From SAR92 clade bacterium (GTDB lineage: Bacteria; Pseudomonadota; Gammaproteobacteria; Pseudomonadales; Porticoccaceae): a DNA stretch of 64,000 nt. The translations under genes and the position numbers were made by a program. The stretch spans positions 1-64,000 of the forward strand of contig SHBP01000004.1 of assembly GCA_004211905.1 (NCBI GenBank). Direction: 5' to 3'. Positions 48,732 through 59,929 of this stretch are shown piece after piece (the stretch's first letter is position 1; each line of letters begins with the position of its first letter). The notes beneath the pieces were generated by a model that was not told where the DNA came from, did not search any database, and saw only the letters and a program-made list of their open reading frames with translations.

Positions 48732-49121
48732 GTGTTAAGCCCTCTATTCAAAATTAGTATCACACTGGCTTTATAGCAGTGCGTTGTTTATGACACAGGT
48801 ACTGTAAAAACCTCTAGCGTTAAAATCAACCTTCTAGTTTATTTCAAATCAATTATCTTTTTAGTTTTTAGGGTAAATACAGTGTACATATGGCAAAAAA
48901 GCCCATCAATTAATCGCGTTACGGCTTTTTAATTTTTTAAAGTTCTAGATATTTTGATGATGAGTTCATGTTGCTGTGCTGGGATTAAACGGTTGGCGCG
49001 ATTAGCTAGCAGGTTGGCATTGATAACGGTGAATAACGGGACTTAATTGATTACCCTAACGTGATGACGAGATATCTCATCTAAGTTAGACTCGCAGCAC
49101 GATAAAATAGGGAATATACAA
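48732..49121. other. Divergent control region SCP2 gene / MFS gene
   Basis: A 390-bp space without a convincing ORF. It holds a terminator-like hairpin, AAAAAGCC (48896-48903) with GGCTTTTT (48923-48930), and the AraC-type repeats at 48991-49018. The left 150 bp are AT-rich. Confidence 0.5.
48991..49057 (+). promoter_or_regulatory. AraC-type site C (MFS transporter gene)
   Basis: GGTTGGC occurs at 48991-48997 and again at 49012-49018, exactly 21 bp apart; the second continues GCATTGATAAC, like the TGGCATTTATTCC half-site of copies A and B. At the same offset from the second TGGC as in those copies (37 bp) stands TACCCT (49052-49057), a weak TAnnnT -10. No good -35 is seen, as in activator-dependent promoters. 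Confidence 0.5.
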
Positions 49122-50438
49122 ATGGACCAAATTAAGTCTACCCCCAAAGCAACGGGAATATTATTGTTTCTGTTGCTTCTAAACATTTTAAATATGGTAG
49201 ACAGAACACTTATTACCAGTTTTGGCTCTGCAATTATAAAAGACCTGAACTTGAGTGACTCCCAATTTGGGCTATTAACCGGGCCTATATTTGTGTTCTT
49301 TTACTCCATTATGGGTTTATTTATGGGGGCGCTAGCTGATCGAGTTCATCGTCCGCGTCTAATTGCTGCTGGCCTGCTGCTATGGAGTGCTTTAACAGCC
49401 GTGTCTGGCATGGCTAAAAACTTTGTTCAAATTGGCGTTGCTCGCCTATTTATTGGTGTTGGTGAGTCTGCCATGACACCCTCCGCCATATCGATGATTT
49501 CAGACCTTTTTCCGAAAGCAAGAAGAGGCACAGCCACAGGTATTTATTATCTTGGTGTCCCCTTAGGTGCAGGGGGTAGTTTTATAGTGGCCGGCATTCT
49601 CGGGCCTATGATTGGCTGGCGCAATTGCTTTTTCCTTCTAGGTGGAATTGGGGTGGTTTTGGCCTTGGGGCTGCTGTTTTTAAAAGACCCCAAGCGTGGT
49701 GCTATGGAGGAAAAAGAAGACTCCATGGCCCCAGAGCAGGAAGAAGCCTTGCTCGGTGGTGATTGGCGCAGGGTGATATCTGATGTCTTGCTAGTTGTGA
49801 GGTCTACCCGTGCCCTGGCATGGACAATGTTAGGAGCTGTTTTTCTTCACGTGCCGTTGGGCGCTGGGCAGTTTGCTATTGTTTGGTTAGAGCGAGAGCG
49901 TGGGTTCGGGCTTGGAGAAATCAGCGCAACCTACGGCCTTATTTACATAATATTTGGGACAGCGGGCACGTTTTTAGGAGGCATACTTAGTGACTGGTAT
50001 CAATCTCGCTTCAAAGGGGGCAGAGTTAGGTTTTTAGCTTACCTAATGCTTGGTGTTGCACCGCTGTTGGTATCATTCCGGTTTGTTTCCCCTTCGTCGC
50101 CATTATTTTACATTGGCATGGCCGCCGGTATGTTTAGTGTGAGTTCGTTTTATGGCCCTGCATTTTCAACGGTTCAAGATCTTACTCCCGTTCGCTTGCG
50201 AGGAGTCATGACAGGTTTGCTGTTGGTAGCCTGTAATTTGTTGGGCCTAGGAATAGGTGCAATGATGACGGGGTATCTTAGCGACATCTTTTCGGCTTAC
50301 TCGATATTTGAGCCTCTAACCAAAGCTTTATTAACCGCTGATATTGTCAGCTGGGCTGCTCCGGCAAGCTTTATTCTAGCGTCTATTTACCTTGAGAGAT
50401 CAAAAGAGCCGGGCTTAGCGTCCCATTTGCGTAACTAG
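49122..50438 (+). CDS. MFS transporter (spinster-like)
   Basis: A 438-residue major-facilitator permease with about 12 transmembrane helices. DRTLITSFGSAIIKDLNLSD after helix 1, the GALADRVHRPR loop 2-3 motif and GVGESAMTPSAISMISDLF place it near the spinster-like/organic-anion MFS group, common next to catabolic genes in marine gammaproteobacteria. A GGGA RBS precedes the ATG. It probably imports the substrate of the following operon; no specificity can be read from the sequence. Confidence 0.87.
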   Translation: MDQIKSTPKATGILLFLLLLNILNMVDRTLITSFGSAIIKDLNLSDSQFGLLTGPIFVFFYSIMGLFMGALADRVHRPRLIAAGLLLWSALTAVSGMAKNFVQIGVARLFIGVGESAMTPSAISMISDLFPKARRGTATGIYYLGVPLGAGGSFIVAGILGPMIGWRNCFFLLGGIGVVLALGLLFLKDPKRGAMEEKEDSMAPEQEEALLGGDWRRVISDVLLVVRSTRALAWTMLGAVFLHVPLGAGQFAIVWLERERGFGLGEISATYGLIYIIFGTAGTFLGGILSDWYQSRFKGGRVRFLAYLMLGVAPLLVSFRFVSPSSPLFYIGMAAGMFSVSSFYGPAFSTVQDLTPVRLRGVMTGLLLVACNLLGLGIGAMMTGYLSDIFSAYSIFEPLTKALLTADIVSWAAPASFILASIYLERSKEPGLASHLRN

Positions 50439-50442
50439 TTAT

Positions 50443-50506
50443 TGGCATGGGCTCTCATATTGATGGCATCTAATCCAAAGACGCGATAATCATCACAACG
50501 TACTAT
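50443..50506 (+). promoter_or_regulatory. AraC-type site D (atuA-like operon)
   Basis: TGGCAT occurs at 50443-50448 and 50464-50469, 21 bp apart; the second half-site TGGCATCTAATCC resembles TGGCATTTATTCC of copies A and B. TACTAT (50501-50506) stands at the conserved 37-bp offset. The start codon is 47 bp beyond. The -35 is poor. Confidence 0.55.
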
Positions 50507-50553
50507 CTGACATTGTGTAAATTTTGCAGGGTAAGATTCGAGGAGTGTTCAGG

Positions 50554-52374
50554 ATGAGTGGGGAAACGATTCGTATTGCAGGTGCTAGCGGCTTCTGGGG
50601 AGATGCAGCTCGCTCAACGCCTCAGCTATTAAAGGATGAAGATGTCGATTTCATTGTCTATGACTACTTAGCTGAGATCACTATGTCCATCATGGCTCGT
50701 GCAAGAGCCAAGAACCCTGACAATGGCTATGCGCTTGATTTTGTCAGCGCAGTGATGAAACCTAACCTAACAGAAATTGCCAGACAGAGTGTGCGAATTG
50801 TCTCAAATGCTGGGGGTGTGAACCCCCGTGCGTGTGCGGATGCACTGCGTAGTGTCATTGCTGATTTAAACCTTGATTTAAAGGTGGCCTGTGTTTTGGG
50901 TGATGACATGATAGGGCAGCGTGATGAAATTGCCGCGCAGGGCCATAAAGAAATGTTCTCGGGAGATGAGTTTCCCGATGTATCTAAGGTTGCCAGCATT
51001 AATGCCTATTTAGGTGCGTTTCCCGTGGCGAGAGCCTTGCAGGAAGGAGCGGATATTGTCATTACCGGGCGAAGTGTTGATAGTGCCGTCACATTGGGAG
51101 CCTGTATCGATGCATTCGGTTGGGGTCGTGGTGATTTAAACCAACTAGCCATGGGGTCTCTTGCAGGGCATATTTTAGAGTGCGGCCCTCAGGCGACAGG
51201 TGGTAATTTTACTGATTGGGAACTCTCTAATAATCTTGAGAATATCGGTTATCCAGTGGCTGAGATTAGACAAGATGGTAGTTTTCTCTGCTCAAAGCCC
51301 AAGGGCACCGGGGGGCTTGTTTCAGTGGGTACAATTGCTGAGCAGATGGTTTACGAGATTGGTGACCCTCAAGCTTACATTTTGCCCGATGTGGTTTGTG
51401 ATTTTTCCGAGGTTGAGCTGACTCAGATAGGCAAAGATTTAGTTGAAGTAAAGGGTGCAACTGGTTTGCCAGCACCGGATAGCTATAAGGTGTGCTGCAC
51501 CTACGCCGATGAGTTCCGTGGCGGAACCACCATGACTTTTTATGGCTTTGATGCTGATAAAAAAGCACACAAGCTTGCCGACGCGATCTTTGCTGCGTCT
51601 CGCAGTACACTCAAGAAGAAGGGTATGTCTGATTACAGCGAGACAAGCGTAGAGCTTATTGGCGCTGAAAGTCAGTATGGTATTAACGCAGCTGTGGCTT
51701 CTTGTCGCGAATTATCCATGAAGATAGCAGTCAAGCACTCAGACCCCGCGGGAATCGGCATATTGTTAAAAGAATGTGTTGGTTTGGGTCTTGCAACGCC
51801 ACCAGGGTTATCTGGCTTTCAAGGTGGGCGACCTAAGCCCTCGCCGGTAGTTCGATTATTTTCCTTTGTACAGCCCAAGGGTAGGGCCCGTATTCAAATT
51901 GAAATTGATGGCACTTATATTGAGTGTCCAGACTCAGAGGGCACCACCCTTGTTCGTGAAGACATTATTCGTCCTGCAGAGCCTCAGTTGCCAGAGGATG
52001 CAGAGATGGTGGAGGTCCCTTTGATCAAATTGGCCTGGGGACGCAGTGGTGATAAGGGAGATAAGGCTAATGTTGGCATTATTGCGCGCCAGCCTGAGTT
52101 TCTCCCCTATATTTATGCGGCCTTGAGCGAAGAGATTGTTGCTCAGCGATTCTCTCATTTTTTACCTGAGGACGCGCCCAATCACAGCGCGTGCTATGTC
52201 GAACGTTACTTAATGCCGGGTTGCAACGGAATTAACTTTCTACTCCACCAAGTCTTAGGTGGTGGCGGTATGGCAAGTATACGAAACGATGCTCAGGGCA
52301 AAGGGTTTGGGCAGTTGATGCTAGATGCGTCAATACCAGTAAGTGCAGAAATTGCAGATAAGATTAGTCAGTAG
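50554..52374 (+). CDS. AtuA-like protein (DUF1446 plus C-terminal ferredoxin-fold domain)
   Basis: A 606-residue protein: DUF1446 domain over about 1-450 (RIAGASGFWGDAARS at the start, then VRIVSNAGGVNPRACAD) and an AtuA-like C-terminal domain (KLAWGRSGDKGDKANVGI). AtuA is required for acyclic terpene (citronellol/geraniol) use in Pseudomonas, but its reaction is unknown. The start is ATG 50554, with GGAG 9 nt upstream; an in-frame TTG at 50524 is rejected. It is the first gene of an operon with carboxylase and hydratase genes, the same set that surrounds atuA in Pseudomonas. Confidence 0.85.
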   Translation: MSGETIRIAGASGFWGDAARSTPQLLKDEDVDFIVYDYLAEITMSIMARARAKNPDNGYALDFVSAVMKPNLTEIARQSVRIVSNAGGVNPRACADALRSVIADLNLDLKVACVLGDDMIGQRDEIAAQGHKEMFSGDEFPDVSKVASINAYLGAFPVARALQEGADIVITGRSVDSAVTLGACIDAFGWGRGDLNQLAMGSLAGHILECGPQATGGNFTDWELSNNLENIGYPVAEIRQDGSFLCSKPKGTGGLVSVGTIAEQMVYEIGDPQAYILPDVVCDFSEVELTQIGKDLVEVKGATGLPAPDSYKVCCTYADEFRGGTTMTFYGFDADKKAHKLADAIFAASRSTLKKKGMSDYSETSVELIGAESQYGINAAVASCRELSMKIAVKHSDPAGIGILLKECVGLGLATPPGLSGFQGGRPKPSPVVRLFSFVQPKGRARIQIEIDGTYIECPDSEGTTLVREDIIRPAEPQLPEDAEMVEVPLIKLAWGRSGDKGDKANVGIIARQPEFLPYIYAALSEEIVAQRFSHFLPEDAPNHSACYVERYLMPGCNGINFLLHQVLGGGGMASIRNDAQGKGFGQLMLDASIPVSAEIADKISQ

Positions 52375-52407
52375 AAATCATCACTTAAGATACATGGAGA
52401 GAGCCAT

Positions 52408-54030
52408 ATGGCGGTATTTACGTCGAAGATAAACACTAGTTCAGAGACTTTCTTACGTCAGCGAAAAGAGATGCTTGAGCTTGTTGATAGGCTTAATGAG
52501 CTAAATGGACGCGGTCGAGCTATATCTGAGAAGCGAAAGCCGCGCTTTGATGCCCGCGGACAGCTAACACCGCGTGAGCGTTTAGCCCGTCTGCTCGACC
52601 CAGGCATGCCTTTTTTAGAGATCGGCAACATTGCCGGTTATATGGTAGATACCAAGAAAGAAGAAAAATCTATTCCTGGGTCAACGGTTATTTCGGGTAT
52701 TGGCTTTATTTCCGGTGTGCGCTGTGTGGTTGTGGTTGATGATAGCGGTATTTTAGCTGGCTCCTTAACTACTGCGGGCGGTTATAGAATTCGTCGCGCT
52801 GAGCAAATCTCTCTGGAACAAAAATTACCCTTTGTTCATCTGGTAGAGAGTGCTGGTGGCGACCTGATGAACTACACCGTAGAAGGCTTCAGTGTTGGGG
52901 GAGCATTGTTTGGTTCTCTCGCACAGTTGAGTAAAGCCGGTATTCCGGTAATTTCTATACTGCATGGCTCGTCTACCGCAGGAGGGGCCTATATGCCGGG
53001 CCTTAGTGACTATGTTATTGCCGTTAAGGGTAGGGGGCGGGCTTTTTTAGCCGGGCCACCGCTGCTTAAGGCAGCTACAGGTGAAATAGCCACCGAAGAG
53101 GAGTTAGGCGGGGCAGAAATGCATGCGACTATCTCGGGCTTGGCTGAATACCTTGCCGAGAATGACGGTCAGGGGCTGCAAATATGCCGCGAAGTCGTCG
53201 ATCGCCTGCAGTGGAATGATAACTGCCCATTACCCCCCAAACGATCGTTTCTTGAGCCAATTTACGACCCCGATGAGCTAGCAGGAGTCATTCCTACAGA
53301 TTACCGCATACCTTATGACATGCGTGAGCTAGTCGCCCGAGTGGTTGATGGCTCGGACTTCCTAGATTTTAAACCGCGTTTTGGCGTCTCCACCGTCTGT
53401 ATACAGGCCGAAATTTTTGGTCAAGCAGTGGGTATTATTGGTAACAATGGCCCAATTGACCCTCAGGGTGCCAACAAGGTCACTCAGTTCTTGCAGTTAT
53501 TAGACCAGGCCAATATTCCTGCATTATTTTTTCAAAATACCACCGGCTACATTGTTGGCACCAAGTCTGAGCAAGCGGGCATGATTAAGCATGGATCGAA
53601 AATGATTCAGGCGGTGCGCAACATTGATGTGCCGCGCATTACCTTTATGACCGGTGCTAGCTTCGGAGCCGGTAATTACGGCATGTGTGGGCGCGGTTAC
53701 GATCCAGACTTCCTTTATACCTTCCCCAACGCCAAAATGGGTGTAATGGGCGGAGAGCAGGCTGCTAAGACCATGTCTATGGTCGCCCGTGGTAAAGCGA
53801 CCGCTATGGGCGTAGATGCAGACGAGGAAATGCTGGCTCAACAAGAAAAGATGCTTGCGCATATCTTCGACTCACAATCAGATGCTTTTTATACCTCCGG
53901 CCACATGATGGACGACGGTATGATTGATCCTCGAAACATGCGTAAAACCTTGGGAATGTTGCTAGAGACGGTGCGTGAAGGCCGTTGTAGAAAATTGCGT
54001 CCCAACAGCTTTGGTGTAGCCCGTCTGTAA
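52408..54030 (+). CDS. Acyl-CoA carboxylase beta subunit, geranyl-CoA carboxylase-like (AtuC-type)
   Basis: A 540-residue carboxyltransferase subunit of the methylcrotonyl/geranyl-CoA carboxylase family, with GSSTAGGAYMPGLSDY and NTTGYIVGTKSEQAGMIKHG motifs. With the biotin subunit encoded at 54940 it would carboxylate a 3-methyl-2-enoyl-CoA. From memory of published geranyl-CoA carboxylase work, a Gly replaces the acyl-pocket Phe of the methylcrotonyl enzyme; here that region reads SVGGALFG (162-169), with Gly at the position aligning to the Phe. This favours a longer acyl chain. No crotonyl-specific evidence was seen. Confidence 0.85.
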   Translation: MAVFTSKINTSSETFLRQRKEMLELVDRLNELNGRGRAISEKRKPRFDARGQLTPRERLARLLDPGMPFLEIGNIAGYMVDTKKEEKSIPGSTVISGIGFISGVRCVVVVDDSGILAGSLTTAGGYRIRRAEQISLEQKLPFVHLVESAGGDLMNYTVEGFSVGGALFGSLAQLSKAGIPVISILHGSSTAGGAYMPGLSDYVIAVKGRGRAFLAGPPLLKAATGEIATEEELGGAEMHATISGLAEYLAENDGQGLQICREVVDRLQWNDNCPLPPKRSFLEPIYDPDELAGVIPTDYRIPYDMRELVARVVDGSDFLDFKPRFGVSTVCIQAEIFGQAVGIIGNNGPIDPQGANKVTQFLQLLDQANIPALFFQNTTGYIVGTKSEQAGMIKHGSKMIQAVRNIDVPRITFMTGASFGAGNYGMCGRGYDPDFLYTFPNAKMGVMGGEQAAKTMSMVARGKATAMGVDADEEMLAQQEKMLAHIFDSQSDAFYTSGHMMDDGMIDPRNMRKTLGMLLETVREGRCRKLRPNSFGVARL

Positions 54031-54060
54031 TCTGATTAACTAAATAGCGGAGATAATCAC

Positions 54061-54882
54061 ATGAGTGATCTAGCTAAAACACAGTTACCCACAACGAACG
54101 CGCTGGTTTTAGAGCGCCAAGACTCTGTTCTAAAGGTCTGGTTTAATCGGCCTGAGGCTAAGAATGCCCTGAACACAGAAATGACTGATGAGCTCGTTAA
54201 CGTGCTCAGCTTGGTTAAAGACGACCGCAGTATTCGCACTATTGTGTTGCGTGGCAAAGGTGGCGTCTTCTGCGCAGGCGGGGACATCAAGGGCTTTAAG
54301 TCTGACATGCAGTCGGCTGATGCTGATGAAGTAGCCAAAGGTAATCGCTCCTTCGGTGACGTTATGATCATGCTTAACGAGCAACCTCAAGTCGTGATTA
54401 TCTTGGTGGAGGGTGCCGCCATCGGCGGAGGGCTAGGCCTTGCCTGTGTTGCTGATGTGACTTTGGTTACCGCAGATGCACGTTTCCGCCTAAGTGAGAC
54501 TAGTTTAGGCATCCCCCCTGCGCAGATTGCACCCTTTGTCACTGAGCGTGTCGGTCTTACCCAAGCTCGTCGTCTTATGCTTACCGGTGCGCGATTTAAG
54601 GGAGAAGAGGCGGTCAAGTTGGGCATTGCTCATGGGGTTGCCGACAATGTTGGAGATCTTGAGGCGCAATGCGAGGCTATTTTACAGCAAATTAATGCCT
54701 GTGCCCCCGGTGCCAATGCGGTAACTAAAGGCATTCTTTTTGAGACCTTACGCCGTCCGAGAGCAGAAGCATTGGATTTTGCATCGCGAGGTTTTGCCCA
54801 ATGCATGCTCAGTTCAGAGGGTATGGAGGGTGTCGCAGCTTTTGTAGAGAAACGTAAAGCTTATTGGAGCGAAGAAGCCTAG
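54061..54882 (+). CDS. Enoyl-CoA hydratase/isomerase, AtuE-like
   Basis: A 273-residue crotonase-fold protein: FNRPEAKNALNTEMTDEL, oxyanion segment GVFCAGGDIKGF and GAAIGGGLGLACVADV, then LSETSLGIPPAQIAPFV. In the carboxylase pathways this enzyme hydrates the 3-methylglutaconyl- or isohexenylglutaconyl-CoA made by the carboxylase. Its place between the two carboxylase subunit genes, as in atuC-E-F and liuB-C-D, supports this. Leucine and terpene versions cannot be separated with certainty by eye. Confidence 0.85.
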   Translation: MSDLAKTQLPTTNALVLERQDSVLKVWFNRPEAKNALNTEMTDELVNVLSLVKDDRSIRTIVLRGKGGVFCAGGDIKGFKSDMQSADADEVAKGNRSFGDVMIMLNEQPQVVIILVEGAAIGGGLGLACVADVTLVTADARFRLSETSLGIPPAQIAPFVTERVGLTQARRLMLTGARFKGEEAVKLGIAHGVADNVGDLEAQCEAILQQINACAPGANAVTKGILFETLRRPRAEALDFASRGFAQCMLSSEGMEGVAAFVEKRKAYWSEEA

Positions 54883-54939
54883 CGGCACTTGATTTACAGA
54901 TATAAACCATGCAAAACAGATATTTAGGTAAATATATTG

Positions 54940-56949
54940 ATGAACAACTTTAATAGCATATTAATTGCCAACCGCGGCGAAATAGCCTGTCGAGTTATCC
55001 GTACGGCTAAAAAGCTGGGCTACCGAACAGTGGCTGTTTACTCTGATGCTGACGCGGGTGCACCACATGTTAAGTTGGCAGATGATGCCGTGCGCATTGG
55101 TTCTGGACCTGTTGGCGAGTCTTACTTGGTTCCAGAGCTAATTTTGCAAGCAGCTGCTAGCAGTGGCGCTGAATCCATCCATCCTGGTTACGGTTTTCTT
55201 AGTGAAAATGCGGCCTTTGCTGAAGCAGTAGAGAGCGCAGGATTGGTGTTCATCGGGCCGACGCGCGAAGCTATTGATGTCATGGGTAATAAGGCGGAGT
55301 CTAAGCGGCGCATGATTGAAGCTGGGGTGCCCTGTGTGCCAGGTTATGAGGGCCATGACCAGAGTGACAAAACTCTGATCGCAGAGGGGCTTAAGATTGA
55401 TTTACCTCTTATGGTTAAGGCAGCCGCCGGTGGTGGCGGTCGCGGCATGCGGTTGGTCCACGACCAAGCTGATCTTGCTAATGCCATCAAATTAGCTCGT
55501 GCCGAAGCGGAAGGGGCCTTTGGTTCAAGCGAGCTTATCCTTGAAAAAGCCATTATTGAGCCTCGGCATGTCGAAATACAGGTATTCGCTGACACCTTCG
55601 GTAACACCGTGCATTTGGGCGAGCGTGATTGCTCGGTGCAACGGCGTCACCAGAAAGTCATTGAGGAAGCACCCTGTCCGATAATGACCCCAGAACTGCG
55701 TGAGAAAATGGGCCAGTCGGCCATTGATGCTGCTAAAAGTGTTAGTTATCGCGGTGCAGGAACGGTTGAGTTTTTACTTGACGATAGCGGCTTCTTTTAC
55801 TTTTTGGAAATGAACACTCGCCTCCAAGTTGAACATCCTGTGACCGAACTTATTACGGGTCTAGACCTAGTGGCGTTGCAAATCAGTGTTGCCCAAGGCG
55901 AGCCTCTTGATTTTAGCCAAGCCGATCTCGATTTAGAGGGTCACGCCATTGAAGTGCGCTTATACACGGAAGACCCAAGCCAAGATTTCTTGCCAGCCTC
56001 TGGCCCAGTGGACCTGTGGGCGCCAGCCTCTGGTGTTGGCGTGCGAATTGATGATGGTATTTCCACTGGGCAGGCCATTTCACCGTTTTATGATCCCATG
56101 GTGGCCAAAGTGATTGGCTACGGTCCAACTCGCGAAGCTGCGCGGTTGAGGTTGATTGGCGCGCTTAAAGAAACCGTTCTGTTTGGCACGCCAAGCAACA
56201 AAGACTTCTTGATTCAGTGTCTAGAAAAGCAGAGCTTTATTGATGGCGCAGCAACAACTGCCTTTATTGGTGAAGAGTTCTCCGCAGCTGACCTTGATGT
56301 AGCGCCGGTGAGCTTTTTGGATAGTGCAGTCGCAGCAACGCTAGAACTTTGTTTAGAGAATAAAGCCCATTTTCAACGCAGTCTGCTAGTGAGTTGTGAG
56401 CTTAAAAATTGGACTATTGCTAGTGCTATGGTGTCGCGCAAGCAATATCAATTCGTTGGTATTACTCATGACCTGTCAATATCACCCATTAATAGCAGCG
56501 CAGACACTTACCATGTCGCTGACACTGCAGCGGAGCAAAGTGCAGTGATACAGGTAATATCCATGCAGGACAACAAAGCTGTTGTGCTATTTGATGGGGT
56601 TAAGTTAGTCGCTCAGTTTATTCAGCGCCAGCGCGGCCAAATGTATTGCTCTATTCAGGGTCGCGGTGCCTTCTTTAAGGACCTCATCATCCTTGATGGG
56701 GTGGTGGATGACGCCGAGGGAGGAGGTCGAGTGATTGCTCCAATGCATGGACTCCTGCTTGAAGTTATGGTTAGCGCTGGTGATGACGTTGTTAAAGGGC
56801 AAACTCTAGCTGTGCTTGAAGCGATGAAAATGCACTATGAGATACTTGCAGAGGTGGATGGTAACGTAGAGGAGGTTAGTGCAGTGGCGGGTAGCCAAGT
56901 TGCAGTCGATGATGTATTAATTGAAATCAAAGAAAAAGATGATAGTTAA
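54940..56949 (+). CDS. Acyl-CoA carboxylase biotin carboxylase/BCCP alpha subunit (AtuF-type)
   Basis: A 669-residue fusion of biotin carboxylase (ILIANRGEIACRVIRTAKKL; ATP-grasp with AAAGGGGRGMR; EMNTRLQVEHPVTE) and a C-terminal biotinyl domain with VLEAMKMHYEI (biotinylated Lys at about 630), joined by a BT-like middle domain. It carboxylates its own biotin and passes CO2 to the beta subunit. The start is ATG 54940; a TTG just before it is less likely. Length is near that of AtuF and LiuD. Together with the beta subunit it forms the expected alpha6-beta6 enzyme. Confidence 0.88.
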   Translation: MNNFNSILIANRGEIACRVIRTAKKLGYRTVAVYSDADAGAPHVKLADDAVRIGSGPVGESYLVPELILQAAASSGAESIHPGYGFLSENAAFAEAVESAGLVFIGPTREAIDVMGNKAESKRRMIEAGVPCVPGYEGHDQSDKTLIAEGLKIDLPLMVKAAAGGGGRGMRLVHDQADLANAIKLARAEAEGAFGSSELILEKAIIEPRHVEIQVFADTFGNTVHLGERDCSVQRRHQKVIEEAPCPIMTPELREKMGQSAIDAAKSVSYRGAGTVEFLLDDSGFFYFLEMNTRLQVEHPVTELITGLDLVALQISVAQGEPLDFSQADLDLEGHAIEVRLYTEDPSQDFLPASGPVDLWAPASGVGVRIDDGISTGQAISPFYDPMVAKVIGYGPTREAARLRLIGALKETVLFGTPSNKDFLIQCLEKQSFIDGAATTAFIGEEFSAADLDVAPVSFLDSAVAATLELCLENKAHFQRSLLVSCELKNWTIASAMVSRKQYQFVGITHDLSISPINSSADTYHVADTAAEQSAVIQVISMQDNKAVVLFDGVKLVAQFIQRQRGQMYCSIQGRGAFFKDLIILDGVVDDAEGGGRVIAPMHGLLLEVMVSAGDDVVKGQTLAVLEAMKMHYEILAEVDGNVEEVSAVAGSQVAVDDVLIEIKEKDDS

Positions 56950-56969
56950 CTGTTAAAAAGGACGATGCA

Positions 56970-57599
56970 ATGAGTTTGAAACTTTGGCACTGCGCTGGAT
57001 CGCGTTCGGTCCGACCTCTATGGACTATGGAAGAAATGGGTCTTGATTATGAACTCGAAGTAATGCAATTCCCTCCTCGATTTCTTCACCCTGGGTACGC
57101 TGAAATTAACCCAATCGGAACAGTGCCTTATTTTGTGGACGATAAGGGCGGTCCAGATAATATTATTCAGATGACTGAGTCGGCCGGTATTAGTCAATAT
57201 CTTGTAGATCGCTATGGCCCAAGTACTCTTGCGGTTGAGCCGAGTGAGGTGGGCTATGGAGGTTATCTCAATTGGTTACATAGAAGTGATGCGACCCTCA
57301 CATTCCCTCAAACTTTAGTGCTTCGCTACACCCTCCTTGAGCCAGAAGCCACGCGGTTGCCCAAGGTAGCTGAAGACTATACAAAATGGTTTTACTCTCG
57401 TCTGCGTTCTGTTGATCTAGCCACAGCTGACAACGAATTTTTGGTAGCTAATCGTTTTACTATTGCAGATATTACAGTTGGGTACGCGCTCTACTTGGCA
57501 GACACTCTGGGCCTGGCTGAGGGCTTCAAGCCGAATACCAAGGCATATTATGAAAGACTTAAACAGCGTCCTGCATTCCAGAAGGCTATCTCTCTGTAA
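56970..57599 (+). CDS. Glutathione S-transferase family protein
   Basis: A 209-residue GST: N-terminal thioredoxin fold starting LWHCAGSRSVRPLWTMEEMG, with likely catalytic Ser/Cys near residues 9-13, the QMTESAGISQYLVDRYG element that binds the glutathione gamma-glutamyl part, and a C-terminal helical domain (about 90-209; NRFTIADITVGYALYL). It starts 20 nt after the carboxylase gene, so it is in the operon. A detoxifying or isomerising role on an unsaturated intermediate is inference. Confidence 0.85.
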   Translation: MSLKLWHCAGSRSVRPLWTMEEMGLDYELEVMQFPPRFLHPGYAEINPIGTVPYFVDDKGGPDNIIQMTESAGISQYLVDRYGPSTLAVEPSEVGYGGYLNWLHRSDATLTFPQTLVLRYTLLEPEATRLPKVAEDYTKWFYSRLRSVDLATADNEFLVANRFTIADITVGYALYLADTLGLAEGFKPNTKAYYERLKQRPAFQKAISL

Positions 57600-57622
57600 C
57601 TTTAATATGACACCTAAATTAG

Positions 57623-59665
<2,043 letters not shown>

Positions 59666-59866
59666 ATTTCGAATCTGATAGCTTAAGACTTACGTATCCT
59701 CCTCGTCTGCCAAGTGATGGTACAAATATGTTGTCTGATGCCATTTAATTACAGTGCCGAGCGTCGTGATTAGGGGTTTACAGCGTTGCATTTTGCGATC
59801 TTATACTCAACTCAAATTTCATCGTTAACATGACCGGCGGGACGCGTTTAAAGGTTGGCAAAACTA

Positions 59867-59895
59867 TTGACGTAATGTCTGCCATAACATACGAT
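59867..59895 (+). promoter_or_regulatory. Predicted sigma-70 promoter of acyl-CoA dehydrogenase pair
   Basis: TTGACG (59867-59872), 17-bp spacer, TACGAT (59890-59895), 35 bp before the GTG start. Just upstream, CGGC (59835) and TTGGCA with TGGC at 59856 are 21 bp apart, a weaker echo of the AraC-type repeat; the offset to -10 is 34 rather than 37 bp. Confidence 0.45.
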
Positions 59896-59929
59896 CATCG
59901 AAAATGTTTATTTCTAGGGAGTTAGGTAA

